This document shows positions 12,225-25,480 of a DNA stretch of 64,000 bases, in pieces. The notes under the pieces are model-generated. The model saw only the letters and a program-made list of their open reading frames with translations. It had not been told where the DNA came from and searched no databases. Both the position numbers and the translations under genes were made by a program. The stretch's first letter is position 1. Each line of letters opens with the position of its first letter. The stretch comes from Thamnaconus septentrionalis (taxonomy: Eukaryota > Chordata > Actinopteri > Tetraodontiformes > Monacanthidae): NCBI GenBank assembly GCA_009823395.1, contig CM020516.1:8697001-8761000 (forward strand). The letters are read 5' to 3'.

Positions 12225-13825
12225 CACGTCACACACTTGTATCATGTGTTAAGGATTTTATCTCATACAGTGGGCCACTCTGGAAAAAAGTTCATCAAAC
12301 ATCGCTAGCGTCGCTAACACACCGCTAACGCACTGCTAACGTCCTTCACCCTCCCTCTCCTCCCTCCTCCGGATGCGACGCCGCAGAGCGGTCAAGTGGA
12401 GATGCACGACAGTGTCTGAGCGTGTCTGAGCTCGGCGAGCTCGTTCCCGAAGTAGGAGGTCAAGTACAAGAGTCAGAGGTGAAGCCGGCCCCCCCAACAG
12501 GATCGGATTCCGGTCTGAGGGGATGTTTAGCGCGGCTGCGTCGGTGCGGCTAAGCACCAAATCCCCGACAAAGACGTGACACTTATATTTGCTGCGCCAC
12601 ATGGAAGAGCTCTGACGACGAGCGATTCAGACTCAGATTCAACTTCGTCGTTATCTATCGTCATTGCACGTGTCACAAATACAGAGCAATGAAAAGCAGG
12701 TAGCATCAAATCAGAAGTGCTTAGCAGTGAAATAAATTACAAATGTACAGTATATACACATTGTATATGTATAAATATATGTATACACACATAAACATGC
12801 AGTATGTATATACACATATATACATATATTGAAATATATATATGTATATATACACAATTTATTATAATATATGTATTGAAATATATATTGAAAATATACA
12901 GATGATATTTATATGAATGAGTGTGATGGCTATTCTCACTTATTTGGCTTCTAAAATATATATATACTTTACAATTTAAAAAAAATCCCTTTCCAGCAAC
13001 AATATGGTGTGACCAGGGGGGCTAACGACGCTGTGCCACTCTGCAGAGGAACCAGCGGTGCGGCTCCGTCTGCGTGACATGAAGCAAACGTTGGGTAATC
13101 CACTCCGTAATCTTGTGCCGCACCGCAGCGCAGCTTAAAGAAACGGATACTCCTGTGACTACTTTAGCAGCTGATTGTGTTACCTTTACAATTCGGCTTT
13201 CCCTCCTTCCTGTTTTGTGCCCGAGGAATGCCCCGATAAAAGTATCCCCACTGTGGCTCTCCACCTGTGCGCTAGAGGATACGGCGGCGAGGCGAGGGTC
13301 AGCATTAGCATGCAGGCCCAAAGGGAATCAAGACGGTATCACCCTCAGAAAAAAAAACAAAACAACGATTTCACTTTAGAAAAGAAAAAAATGAATGAAC
13401 CTCAGAGTTTGTCTGTCAGAGCTTCATTATGATATGGAACAATCAAGCTTGTTTAAAAATAAACAGTCTACGCTTGCAAGGAGGCAAACTTGCGGGTACA
13501 CAGTGTTTTTGTAGTCCCATTAATTCCAGCAGGGGTCAGTAGAAAGTAGACATTTATATTTTCTAGCGTTAAAAGGAACTAAAATTCATTTTGATTAAGG
13601 GGAGCCATAAACAAATTTCCTGCTTCTTTTGTGATGTCTTCCTTGTTTCTACACAATGACAACAAGTATTGACACGCATACATACGCACATGCGCACTGG
13701 GGTTGTGGTTTTCAGCAGAAAGCAACATATTTCTTTTCTTCCTCTCAATTCATTTGCTGTCTTTGCAGGGGAGTTGGAGGGGGGGCAGAAGGCAATTTAT
13801 CTGTCATGACTTCCAGAGGAGGCGA
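12225..13825. other. no gene seen; AT-rich simple sequence at 12750-12965
   Basis: The interval contains a short GCTAAC-type repeat near 12304-12340 and an imperfect ATAT/ATAC compound tract at 12750-12965. No supported gene. Confidence 0.6.
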
Positions 13826-13829
13826 CTCA

Positions 13830-14210
13830 CTTTGCCTCCCCTTCCACTGACAGCAGCCTTATTAGCCACCAGGGAAAAACAGCCACCGCATGAATTTGGC
13901 CCCTGTTCACCTCGGGGGGCCGGGGGCCAGCTCTCTTTTACAATAGCGCCAATGACGCCAGAGATTTTCCTTTCAGTTATTAATTTGATAAATATATTAA
14001 TTATGACCTGGGGATGACAGTCCAATCAGATTGCCAGATGCCCAGTCACCGGCCCCCCGACCCTCCACTTTGGTGATAAGTTTTCTCAGGTTTCTGGAGC
14101 TGTCATCCAGGAGGCCGGGACGTCTTATCAGCGCTGGGCCCATTCTAGGGATAATTTCCTGTGTGTCATAATTAAATGGTGGTTCTCTGATGGCGAGCAA
14201 CTCCCCTTTT
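13830..14210. promoter_or_regulatory. candidate conserved non-coding element
   Basis: One of the clearest enhancer-like blocks here: repeat-free, with TTATTAATTTGATAAATATA, TTAATTATGACC, CTTATCAGCG, GGATAATTTCC and CATAATTAAATGG, and GATA-type motifs on both strands. Coding potential is absent. Function is inferred only from texture. Confidence 0.4.
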
Positions 14211-16241
14211 ACAGCAGAAACATCCTCACTTTGGGTTTTTGTTTTTTTCTTTCGTTGGAATGAGCGGGTAGGTTGACTGGATCAAACCAAATGTTGGACA
14301 AAGGGCACGTTTGTGTTGAACAATGCGGAAACATCCAGGGCCCAACGGCAGCCGCACGGAAAAAGCACGACAGCTTCTCTTTAGGGACTCATTGGGTGCG
14401 TGGTGCCGAGGTGGTTTTTTCTTTCTTTGTCAAATTCTTTGTAAAATTTCACTCAATTTCACTCACAGAAGGACAGAAGATTGAAGATATATGGTGGCAG
14501 CTTAGCGGACAAACAAGGACAATCACCTTTGACTTCAGATGGTGGATTTGAACTTAACTATATGAATAATTATTGTTAAGACCTAATAGCAAAACAATAT
14601 AAATCTGTCATCATTTAAAAAGTGAACTTCTGAAGGCGGTGAAGGAGGGTTTACACCAATCGCCAGTTGTTCGCAGCACCAACACCCAGAGACAAACAAC
14701 CTTCCACACGACAAACAACTCTATTAGTCTCCAATTAGCCTAATGTGCACACTTTTAGATTGTGGGAGGAAGTAGCAGCACCAGCACCAGAGCAGCCACG
14801 CAGACACAGGAGGAACAAACTCCAACCAGAAATTTCTAACCAGTTTCAACCTTCTTGTAGGGTTGTAGTCAAGACCGCACCAACCGAGACCAAGACATTA
14901 TCAAGACGAGAGAGTATCGACATCGAGACAAGACCAAGACATTCGGAGCCCAAGAAGCACCAAAGAGAAACAGACTCATATCGACGACTAAACGTTCTCA
15001 AGGTCCAAAGACGTCTGCTCATGTCCACCAGGTTTCCGCCAAAACATCAGCCAACTTCACCGGCATTCCTGACTTGACAGGGAGGCAGCGCTAACGCTAG
15101 TGCTAGCGAGGGGTGAGGGTGGTGGTGGTGGTGGTGGGGGGTGAGACAGCTAGTTTCCGTGTAAAGTCGCCCCACTGCTGCTGCTGCTGCTGCCGCTGCT
15201 CCGAACCGTCAGGTCTTCGCCCGTGCCACCGGAGCTTGTCTGACAGCCGTCTGGACTTTTAAAAGGGGTGATAACTTAATTTCTACTCATGTCAACACCG
15301 CGGCGAGGGCCAGGAGGAAACTGAGGGACTATTGTGCGGGTGTCACATCATCCCGCAGGTTTGTGGCCCCAAGAATGAAAAATATTCAAGTGGCTTTGAT
15401 GTCCTGGATCTCGCTGAACTGCTCCGATGGCTGGAAAGCATTTGAGGGCGACTTTTCCTCCTCCGTACTCATCTTCCTAGCTCTTCCTCTCACTTTTGTT
15501 TTATCCCCCAGCGTGTGAATGACAGGGAGGGAGTTGTTTGTGTGTACGTGCCGCTCCCTCCTTGATTGCTGCACGTGGGGGATTTTTTTTTTTGATTCTT
15601 TGCCGTGTTCTGGAGGCCGGCGACAGCGACACAAGTGCAGGGTTTATGCGGGAACAAGCCCAAGCTTGAGGGCGTTGACAGCAGCTTCTATCTGCCAATC
15701 TCCCCGTGGATATTGTTGCACTACTGGCAGACAGACAGCCGGGCCTTGTGGACGGACAGATCCCCTCTCTCAGCAGGTTATCATTTCCAATTAAACCCTT
15801 TCATCTAAACGTACAGTCGACTCCCTGGCAAGCCCTGAAAAACAGGCCTGAATAAGACATTATTAGTCTGTTTCAACAGGTTCCCATTCTTATTTCTTCT
15901 TTTTTTCGGAACCCCGCCTCCTGCCCTGGGATTGGACGGGATGAGACAATCTTTTTAAAGCATTACGCCTCGAGATTCTTTAGCTGTCTCGAGACCAAAC
16001 AGCTCAGAAACGTCAGCCGTCTGCGTCGGTCACGTTCCGTTTGGAGATAAACTCTCAAAATTGTAGCCGGACTGAAACGCTGGCATCCGCCGCCCCCCCC
16101 CACACCCCCATCCTCCGCTGCTAACATGTGTAGCAGCACAAGGGCCTTTTTGTGCAACGGCGTCCCGTCAGGGGCCGTTCCTATCCACCGTGCCGGAGAC
16201 ACGGAGGAATGCGCGCGAGCGGAGATCAGTGACTGACTGTC

Positions 16242-16245
<4 letters not shown>
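14211..16245. other. no gene seen
   Basis: Unique sequence with short (GGT)n at 15119-15140, (GCT)n near 15177-15195, and open frames up to about 110 codons without recognisable homology. Confidence 0.6.

Positions 16246-16308
<63 letters not shown>
16246..16308. repeat. (GA)n microsatellite
   Basis: About 31 uninterrupted GA units. Confidence 0.98.
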
Positions 16309-16312
<4 letters not shown>

Positions 16313-16442
16313 CCTCACGACGTCTCATTTCCTTTAATAAGACGGCCTCTGAGGCATCCGGATGAACCCGCTAAATACAGATTAACCCCCGGCGTCATCA
16401 GCGGCCACTCAATCAACATGACTAACTCACCCATGCGTGAGA

Positions 16443-16477
<35 letters not shown>

Positions 16478-16488
16478 CGCGCGTGTCT
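16443..16488. repeat. (GT)n with GCGC interruptions
   Basis: A GT run of about 24 bp that grades into GTGCGCGCGTG, a purine-pyrimidine alternating tract. Confidence 0.93.
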
Positions 16489-18062
16489 CAGCAGGACAGG
16501 GCCTTATGTTATGTGAATAAACATACATTAAATGAATCCTCCTTTATGCTTTGACTGAAGAATTTCTGCGTCACTAAGAAAACAATTCATTTTCAAGTTC
16601 AACGTGCAATTTGGAATCACTGCCAGGTTAACTCTAAGGGTCCATGTAATAGAGAGTCTACAATGTAATAGAACCTGCAGTTATGCTGTAGTGAGTAACA
16701 ATATTCCGTTGTCTGACATTCATTCTCTGACTCAGTTATTTGAAAGTACAGATGCACGGATAAACACAGATGAATGTTTTGGCATTCAGTGTGATTTTCA
16801 GTCATGCAAATGCATGTCTAGATGCATTATAAAGAAAACCTTTCGACGGCACTCAGATTTAAAAACTGCCACTGAACTATTTGTTCTATGGTCGAGCCTC
16901 AACAACGAGGCTCCATGCAGACGCTCCCACAGCCTCAGAGTTCAACAAGGAGCTCCGTCCAGCACCTGCAAAGCTCTGCAAGCCTCTCCACTCCTCCGCT
17001 GTGTGAGTTCACTTTTGCGCCTCATCTAGTTTTACAACGATCGGGGGTTTAAGTGCAATTCAATTCACGGTTTCCTTCTTTAGCTCGGCGCTGAGATACC
17101 CCTCTCCAAACTACACCCGCTTCCTGCTTAAAGGTTGAAAAGTGTGCGCTCTGGAGGCGGTCAAGATTTCAGATAAGTGCGGGATTAAAACCAATTTCAG
17201 ACCGACTCCCTTTTCACCTGCTTAATCTGGGAATAATACTTTTGTCTATTCGGAGCTGTGGCGTACTCAAACATCCGTGAGATGTAGGGATGATTAACTA
17301 AATAATGATCTCTTGTGTAAGTTGAGTAAAGAGCTAAAAAGTTAAGTAAGGAATGGAAAAAGAAGGGAAAAAGTGGAAGAGGAAAATGAAGTGGGGGGAG
17401 CCGTTAGAGCACCTGTTCTTGGGTAAAGGAACACTGTCAGGAATACCGGGATAATCCCCACCCATTTAGTCAGCAAAAGATTAGGTAAACAGCGCATTTG
17501 ACTAATGGTGAAGGAGGTCAATTGGCCGTGGAGCCACAAACGGTGGCCTTCATATTGCGAGAGCAGAGCTGATGGAGGGGACGTCCCGGGTCTGAGAGCG
17601 AGGCCCTCACACTGGGAACACAACAGGTTTAGCGAGAGGAAGTGTCGGCGTGTGAAGCTCAGATAAGGAAATGGAAGGAGGGGAATTATGACACCGTCGC
17701 CATGTGCTCCCTGCCTGCCAGCCTTCCCATCCAGTCCTGGGACTGAGATTCCTGATAACCCAAATCTTTCCCCACTCGCTCTGTTTTTCTCCTTCCAGGT
17801 AAAGGTCAGCCGGCCCAGGTGCTTGCCCTCCACTTGACTCCTTCCCAGCAGACTGTGGCTAAACCACATTCTGCAGTGACCCATCCCCGAGTCAGTGTCA
17901 TCTATGCATGATCAAACCCCTGCTGCCTGCCGACCCCACCACCACCACCACCACCACCCCACCCAAAAACAGCTTAAGTGGGCCCAGACACGATCCGGGT
18001 TTCACCCAGACTACAGTGGAGCAGCGGTGTGAAATTAGTTAACAAGTTTTGCATTTTTCTTC
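16489..18062. other. no gene supported; two long open frames without homology
   Basis: A 141-codon plus-strand frame (16604-17029) and a 180-codon minus-strand frame (17884-17342) are open, but neither translation resembles a known protein and neither has usable splice or promoter context. The DNA contains octamer-like ATGCAAAT (16804-16811). A (CAC)n tract lies at about 17937-17957. Confidence 0.5.
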
Positions 18063-18991
18063 CTATAGCCCAGTGTTTCTCAAAGTGGGTGGCGCAGTCA
18101 CGTCTGGGGGGGTGGCGAAACAGCGGGCGGGAGGGAGACAGGGCGGGAGGGGGAACTAATGTTTTCACGTCAGAACTTTTTCCATGGCGGAGAAATTAAC
18201 AAAAGGTTGTAGAAACGCTGCTCAGGTACACAGGATGGACAAATATTTGACAGGGACGAAAAGAAGAATTCAGGAGTCCGGCGGTGGCCAGTGTTCTTTG
18301 TTGTTGGGCACTTTTGACTGTAGAAACGTTCCGCGAGTAGCTGCAGAAATGAAAAATTTTCTTCCTCCAAGGTGGGGCGTGACAGAGAAAGTTTGAGAAC
18401 CACTGCCCTAATGCCATGCAAGTCTATGGGGTCAAAAGTCAACTTTGTCCTAGAGACATGGGACCACTTGCAGGTTCATCGGGATCCCTCAAGACACAAC
18501 CACATCAAATTTGGGGGTTCTAGCCCATGAGGAACCCCGAAACCCTAACCCTAATTCCAGCAGTAACCCTAACCCTAACTCTAATTCCAGCTTTATCGCT
18601 AACCCTAATGCCATGCAAGTCTATGGGGTCAAAAGTCAACTTTGTCCGAGAGACATGGGACCACTTGCAGGTTCATCGGGATCCCTCAAGACACAGCCAC
18701 GTCAAATTTGGGGCTTCTAGCCCATGAGGAACCCCGAAACCCTAACCCTAATTCCAGCAGTAACCCTAACCCTAACCCTAATTCCAGCCTTATCGCTAAC
18801 CCTAATGCCATGCAAGTCTATGGGGTCAAAAGTCAACTTGTCCTAGAGACATGGGACCACTTGTAGGTTCATCGGGATCCCTCAAGACACAGCCACATCA
18901 ACTAGCCCCAAATTTGGGGGGTGGGCATGAAAAATTTTCTTCCTCCAAGGTGGGGCATGACAGAGAAAGTTTGAGAACCACTGCTATAGCC
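18063..18991 (+). mobile_element. hAT-type element carrying a 197-bp tandem array
   Basis: The element spans 18071-18983. Ends are CAGTGTTTCTCAAAGTGGG and, inverted, CAGTGGTTCTCAAACTTTC, flanked by a perfect 8-bp duplication CTATAGCC (18063-18070, 18984-18991), diagnostic of hAT insertion. A short open frame from 18184 (MAEKLTKGCRNAAQ, then MDKYLTGTKRR) resembles the N-terminus of hAT/ZBED-type transposase genes. The 57-bp right end occurs twice, at 18349-18405 and 18927-18983, with about one mismatch, and brackets a 197-bp minisatellite. The copy is not autonomous. The perfect target duplication suggests a fairly recent insertion. Confidence 0.85.
18406..18926. repeat. 197-bp minisatellite with telomere-like CCCTAA motifs, about 2.6 copies
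   Basis: Units repeat with a period of exactly 197 bp (equivalent points at 18412, 18609 and 18806). Each has two clusters of AACCCTAACCCTAA-type sequence separated by TTCCAGCAG and then a unique body (GCCATGCAAGTCTATGGGG). The third copy is truncated and ends in a CCCCAAATTTGGGG palindrome. The telomere-like hexamers are few, so this is not a telomere. Confidence 0.93.
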
Positions 18992-21900
18992 ACATAGTGA
19001 CGTGAGGTTGAGTTTTGCTGTTTGTCGGATGCACTTTCAAAAATCTGCCGAGCACAAAATATGAATGCATACAAAAAATGTATTAAAGGGACAAAGCAAC
19101 AAAGATGTGAAAAAAAAGTCAGAGATGGAGATGTATAGCAGTCAACAAAAATACGGCGACACGCAACTCACTCTTTACAACAAAAAAAATCAGTGCTGGT
19201 GAACAGGTGACTATATTAACTACTTATCCTCACCCATATCTGTGACCCAATTATCCTGTGATTATAACACTAAATAATACGAACAATTCCACAACCAAAA
19301 TAAACCATCAGAACAAACACTTTACAGTTTTACCAATTTATGTCTGACAATCATACATATATATAGATCCATGATTCACATACATCATACATCATTTGTC
19401 ACACCATGTCACTGTGGACGCAAAAACACTCTCTTAACTTCCTTTCACAAGGTTCACAGTTAAGAGCTGCCTGTTTAAAAACCAAAAAACAACGTGTTAA
19501 GCAGGTAATTGCCATAAACAGTAAACAGGAAGATTGGTTTGGCTGGTCAGGACTCTTGACCTCGACCCCACAGCACATTCTTCTGAGGCAAAGTTCAACC
19601 CACAACATCGTATCCGCGCATGTTTAGAATGCAATGGTTACATTGGGCAAAAAGAAACAAATTGCCACTTTGAAGGAGGGACATTCATTTACTTTTGTTT
19701 CCGATCAAATATTGCTATGCGCAGGGATTGAGCAGCCAACAAGTCGATATGCTTGGTGTTACCAGAGAAGCCAGAGTGGCTGCTAATCCCCCATTCATGG
19801 CCAGAGGCTGCAGAAGGCAGCGTAAGCTCCCCTGTCCTCCTGCTATCACCTGCCTATTTACCGCCATGCCAACCCCACGGCGCTTTCAGCCGCTCTCCTC
19901 CTCTTTCTGCCTTCCTCCCTCTCCATCCGCTAATCCTCTTTAAGGACATTACCTGCTAATATACCCAGTCAGACGGCACAAAAGCCCCGGCTATCTCTTT
20001 ACTGCCATCGGCAGGACGCTAAATATGCCGTTAATGGAGAAAGGCGAATGGGGGGGGGGAGATCATGGTTTTGACCCCAAAATACCATTCAGACCCTGAT
20101 CTATCCGAGCGGCAGCCTAATGTGCAGCTCGAGTTGGGTAACAAGGAGGCGGCGGTGCCGGTAAAGGAGCCAAAGTGTGGATGGCCTTCAGAGTCGTTTG
20201 GAAAGATCAAATGTTTTCTGTCAGCTGTGTTAAGGAGCCAGTGATTTAACTTTGGGAAATCATTACATTTATTTATTGTCCCCCCCACTTTCACTCAGGT
20301 CTCAAGGGGCAAAGCACCTGGAGAGACCTAACATTGCTTGTGCCCCCCAGTGGAGAGAAAGAGCAACTGGCTTCGGGTCGTTTATGGGGTGTTTGCTTGC
20401 GCCATAAAACACCACACGTGCAAAAAAAAATAGATCTAATATTTGACTGGAGATCTTAAAGAAGTCTGCAGGAAACACACAGTGTAAAACCTCATAATGG
20501 GCCTCATTTTACATTATTCAACAGTACAAATTATACATTCAGCATAAAATGATCTATACAGACACAAACAAGCTTAAAAAAATAAATTACTAATTCACTA
20601 ATGCGAAAATAAACGACAATTGTTCACTTTTCAAAGTAAACTATTCACTGTGCGGGTGAGCCTGCAGACCTCGTGCGGCAACAAAGTTGAGTTGTTGACT
20701 TGGCCTCGAGGCAGGGCAGCTGTTCATTTGACTGCTGATGGAGTGCCACTGACATCACTTTAATGAGACAGCACTAATGAGTGCTGACAGCTCAGACAGC
20801 AGCAGTAGCACCAACAAGCGTGTCTACAGCGAGTAGAGACTGCCCTCGGCTGGTCAAAACAGGAAATGAGCACGGCGGTAACCAGAGGTGCTCCTGCAAA
20901 TAGATTCCCCCGTCACTTCCTGCTTCTTTCTTTCTTTCTTTTAACTGTACGTACACATTTCATTGGAATAATACTGCATTTGAGTAATTAGATGGCGAAA
21001 ATGAGATGGATGAATAAATGATTGATTCGTTCATCAAACATTCACTACATGATGACATTTTGAAAATCACGTCATTTTAAATTGATATCATTTTGAAGTA
21101 TTTGCCTTGATATTGACGAAAATTACCCTGATGGCTGAGAATTAGCAGATTTCTTAGTTGCTGAAATACTTTAGGATGAAATATGATTCGAATGCGGGCA
21201 TTCACCGTTTTGTTTCATCTGGAGACAATTATGTCCTTGAAAACCACTAGGGGGAAGCACTGTATCAATGTTCAAGGTGTTTTGTGAAAGAAGTGAGTGA
21301 AAAGTGAGAAGAACTCATGCTTTCTTTATATCACGTTTGTTCTATTGATTTGTTATTTGTCTGCTCATAAAAGTATAAATGCATGAACTATCCCTTTTGA
21401 AAATGGACCACTTGGACAAATTAAAACAAAAAAAAGAAGAAGAAGAAGAAGAAGAAGAAGCTGTATATCTGTTTGAATCCTGAATGACTGATCGCACTAT
21501 TGCTCCATCACAAAGACACAAGAACAGCTTTCTCATTTCCTCTATAGCCACAGAAGATGCACACCAGGTTGACGGTGTTACTATAACTACATCAGAGCAT
21601 TTCCCTCAAAGGAGATGAGTCAACAAAACAACAACAGCAACGTAAGCGTGCAATATTCAGTCAATTAATCGCAATCTATGACTTCCCCCCTTGTCTAACC
21701 AAACCATTTGTGGCCAGATAAAGAAAAAATGTATCATTCCTCAATCCCTGCGTGGTCAAAAACAAAATATGTCATCTCATAGCTAAGAGAGAACAATTCC
21801 CTCTGTTAAATTTTACAGTCAAGGCAAAACAAAGGTCTTCAAAAGAGGATGAAAACATGTTGTTTACGGCTGGATGCATATGGTCACAGTTGTCCAAGCG

Positions 21901-22900
21901 ACAGGCAATTTTTAGAAGCCAAGACGTGACATTACACCTCAGTGATTTCCGTGACAAGTGTGAGTGCATGTCACCGAGATGACACCCTCTCATTAGAAAT
22001 TACGTTGCAGACAAAAGGGTCGTTCTGGTGCGAACCGTGTGACACACTCAGCGGCACTCTAAAGCGGTAACATCAGATCAGGCTGAGGGCAGAAACTGTG
22101 GAAAATCAAAGTCCAGATTTTCACCAGTTAAATATGACTTTTCTCAAACGCTTCCTGTGCCATCGGTTGCGTTTGACCTTCATGGAATTTGTATTTTGGA
22201 CATTTACGGGAAAATAAAAAATCCCCCCTCCAGAGATTAAAATTCAGAATCATACTTTCATGCTTGTGATTTAGCCGCTGCTCATCTGAGTCACCAAACA
22301 ACTGGGTGAATCATGAGCAGATCCTGGAGCCTGGCACAGTGTGTGGATGTGTGTTTTCTACTCTTCAGAAATGAGAGGTTGTAGGCACGGACAGAGGAAT
22401 AATATGAGAAGACAGAGCACAATAAAATGGCATAATAGGAAGACGGGAGGACTTCAGCAAGGCCACTGCAGCTGAAAACAACCAACTTTAAGGATAAAAT
22501 AATCCATCATTGCAGAATAGCAAAAAAAAAAGGGGGGATCTAGAACACCTAACACACACCACACCACACTAAATGGCACCTCTAGTACCAAACCTCTATT
22601 GTAATCATCTTAAATACTAATTCACATACACTGTATGAAACCACAGATCCCTTTTGTGGTGATTGTCTAAATTTAGCAGTACAGTGCAGCAGTGACCTTT
22701 AATCTCACTGGGTCAAAGCCCGGGAGCAAAGGTGAGGATAAACTTTTCGAGTTCATCCTCACCTTTCCCTCAATTTAGAGGGAAAGAAAATTAACACAGA
22801 GTTAAAATATATCCAATAGTTTTTCACCATCTGCGCCTTCACATTGTGAAAAGGGTAAAACTATATATAACAAAAAAACTTCTCACTATGTGGTATTAAT
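18992..22900. other. no gene seen
   Basis: AT-rich unique sequence with a (GAA)n tract (21436-21460) and a short (CTTT)n (20926-20941). Open frames are short. The segment 19940-20040 (CTAAATATGCCGTTAATGG) has enhancer-like texture, but I cannot support more. Confidence 0.55.
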
Positions 22901-23225
22901 TAGGAGTCTGTACAGCCACTGTTGTCAATTTGTCATTGGTGGTAATTTATAGGATGTTGAAGACAGCGGTGTGCGCGGCCACTGTGGGGAGGCTGCTTTC
23001 TCTTATCCTCGCACTCAGACAGACGGAGGAGAAATTGCTTTCAATTAAACACTATAGATCACATCCATGATTTTTAATTTTCCTTCCTGGAACTAATCTG
23101 AGGAAAATCGCTTTTTTTTCCCCCTCTCCCCTCTTCAAATGAATCATTTTTAACTCTCATCCTCGGCGGAGGGTCTCGTCGAGCATGTTAATTTAAATTT
23201 TCAACAAGCCCAGAAGAACAGTGAG
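22900..23225. promoter_or_regulatory. candidate conserved non-coding element
   Basis: Repeat-free block with GGTATTAATTAGGAG, TTGTCATTGGTGG, CTTTCAATTAAACAC, GATTTTTAATTTTCC, and GTTAATTTAAATTTTC. Dense homeodomain-type cores with no coding potential. Confidence 0.4.
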
Positions 23226-23459
23226 TGGTGACCGTGGTAGATGAATAGATAGGGGGACGGGTGGAGGGGCTGAAGAAAGAGCTGTCATGTGACGGACAAG
23301 ATTTAATTTCTGAAAAGATGCAAAAGTCACTGAGTTTAGTTTGGTGCCTTTAAGTTAAGGGAGAGAAAAAAAATCTTTAAATTAGCCTCTAAAGTGTGAT
23401 TGGTAAAAATACGCAAATCTCATTCATTAAAAAAATAAAATAAAACACCATCTGTCCTG

Positions 23460-23880
23460 ACACGTCATTAAAAATAATTTGCCAGTACGCCAGCCGGGGT
23501 CCACACCACAGCCGTTCCCTCCGTCATTCAGCAGCAACTCGCTGCTAATTGGCCAGGATGCCGTGATGGCAAAATATGAACGCAATGTCTGAAATTAAAT
23601 GGGTGTATTTCTGGAAAACGAGATGTGAAGGTATTGTTGCACCGGAATAGAAAGAAGATCCTTGTGGTGGTGGAATTTTGATTTTCTAATTTGATCAATG
23701 TTTTCCCATTCGAGGAATTTGAGGAATTTTCCCAACAATCACTAATTTGTATGTATTGTATAACCTGAAACCACAGCCTAAATGACACATCATTACGGCA
23801 CCGTTAATGTTATTTAATCTATTTTTAATTGGTACTGCTTCTAATTTCTATTCATATTAAGACATAGTTCATGTAACTTG
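23460..23880. promoter_or_regulatory. candidate conserved non-coding element
   Basis: Repeat-free, with CATTAAAAATAATTTGCC, GCTGCTAATTGGCCAGG, GAAATTAAATGGG and TTTTTAATTGG. Lies about 2 kb upstream of the gpr26 CpG island and could be a distal element for it or for another gene of the neighbourhood. Confidence 0.35.
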
Positions 23881-23923
23881 TGAACCTGCGAAGCTTCCGT
23901 CCACTATCCTGGACAACAATATC

Positions 23924-24245
23924 AGTCTACAGAAGGGGTGGGCAAACTATTTGACTGGTGGGCCACGATGGGTTCTAAAATTTGAAAAAGGGGGCTGGAG
24001 CAGGAGCAGATGGATGAGTGTTTTGGTGACCCACCTTATAGGAGAAAAAAATAGATCATGGGAAGCCCCATGGTATTTAGCGCTTCATTGAAATTACTCT
24101 TAAAAAACCACTTTAATGGATGACATTCATCTTTTTATGACTTACTTACCATTAATATAATTCATTCATTTTGGCAGGCCAGATTAGAAAGCTTAACGGG
24201 CCGCATTTGGCCCCCAGGCCGTAGTTTGCCCACGCCTAGTCTACA
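23924..24245. mobile_element. short non-autonomous hAT (Charlie-like) element
   Basis: Termini GGGGTGGGCAAACTA on the left and, inverted, GGCGTGGGCAAACTA on the right, flanked by the 8-bp direct repeat AGTCTACA (23924-23931, 24238-24245). The 306-bp interior (23932-24237) has no transposase frame. GGGCCGCATTTGGCCCCC near the right end is typical of Charlie-type elements. Confidence 0.8.
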
Positions 24246-25480
24246 CTCTTTGGTTTTGTAAAACATATGGTTATTTTCTTATCTTTATAAAGCACCACTT
24301 CATGGTTTTTGGCATACCTGAGGTTACACTTGCTGCATCACACGGGAGACTTAATCCTGTCGAGTTTCTACTGTTATCTTGCCGATGCAGGGTTATATAA
24401 AGCATGCCGGAGGACACGAAACAAGCACAATTTATTTACTCATCAGCAAAGGTTAGCGTGGAGGACGCCCAGGTGGTGAACTGCAATCACAGCTGCTCAG
24501 CTAAAGTGGTTTGTTGTTGTTATCAGGGCCGTTCCTTCATCCCAGGTCTCTACCTCACATATTTCATTAAAGAAAAGAAGTCCACTTACTATTACTATGG
24601 TTATGATGCCTACAGATGCATACAAGGTCTTCAAACACGCATTTAAAGATGCACTTACGTGGGCTACTTTCAGGTATTATCCATCCTTTTCCAAGAAAAC
24701 TCTAAGCCATTATCCAATTATATAATTTCTTCGAAAAATCGCATTGAATTTCCAGGTATTCATTGCGCCGGCTCGTCTCACTCCATCATCACCTGTTGGA
24801 GGCACCGAACGCAGGTACAATTTTAAAAACTCCAGATTTAGCACAGAAATTGGAGCGTTTATGGGGTGGTGTGGGGTGTGGGGGAGGGGGGGACTGCGGG
24901 GGTGGAAATGAGGCAATGAGTGGTGTGAGCTGCATTGAATCTGAAGACACAATGTTCCCGCTTTCCATCAGGTCAAGCGAGGAGAAGCCGAGGGTTTGAA
25001 TATAATCTGGAAGGAGGGGAAGTCTCGCAGGGACGTCTTTGAGCGTTTCCACGGCACCCATATCGTCAGAAGGTGTACAGGAGTCGAGAGGAGTGCAAGA
25101 TATGAGCAGTTAGCATTTATATATCCAAATTTAATCATATCAAAACGGCGGTGCAAGATGGCAGCTAACTAGGATCAAGACTCTTATTGCTATATATATA
25201 TATATTCTTTGTATAGGCTAAGAAAAGGTTTCATAAAAAAACAATGACTGACTTTAGGCTGCACAGCCTGTTTTTTGGAGTGTTCCATGAATTTACATCC
25301 CTCTGCAGGGCATCGCTTAATGATTTCACAAATGATCAAGATACTTGAAACTTTGCTGAGGAAAGTGATAAAGTGGGGGGAGAAAACGATATAACGGAAA
25401 AGCACTTCGCACCGGGGGCAAAGCAATAAACATTCCAACTTCAGCTCTGCCATTTCATTACGCGCCAAACTCGCTGCGGC
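24246..25480. other. no gene seen upstream of the gpr26 CpG island
   Basis: Unique sequence with a G-rich tract near 24860-24905, a roughly 65-bp dispersed repeat at about 25150-25217 shared with chst15 intron 2, and (TA)n at 25192-25205. Confidence 0.6.
25150..25217 (+). repeat. short dispersed repeat, copy A
   Basis: Shares GTGCAAGATGGCAGCTAACTA and the following CAAGAC/CTT words with the inverse of about 42806-42872 in chst15 intron 2. Family unknown. Confidence 0.6.

Noticed and set aside
17342..17884. 180-codon minus-strand open frame
   Set aside because: No recognisable domain, no initiation or splice context, and composition typical of chance frames in this window.
18541..18800. Interstitial telomere or chromosome end
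   Set aside because: Only short CCCTAA clusters inside a 197-bp unit, within a transposon with target duplications; unique sequence continues on both sides.
24404..24646. 80-codon plus-strand frame with several Cys
   Set aside because: No homology and no conserved Cys spacing; ordinary chance frame.
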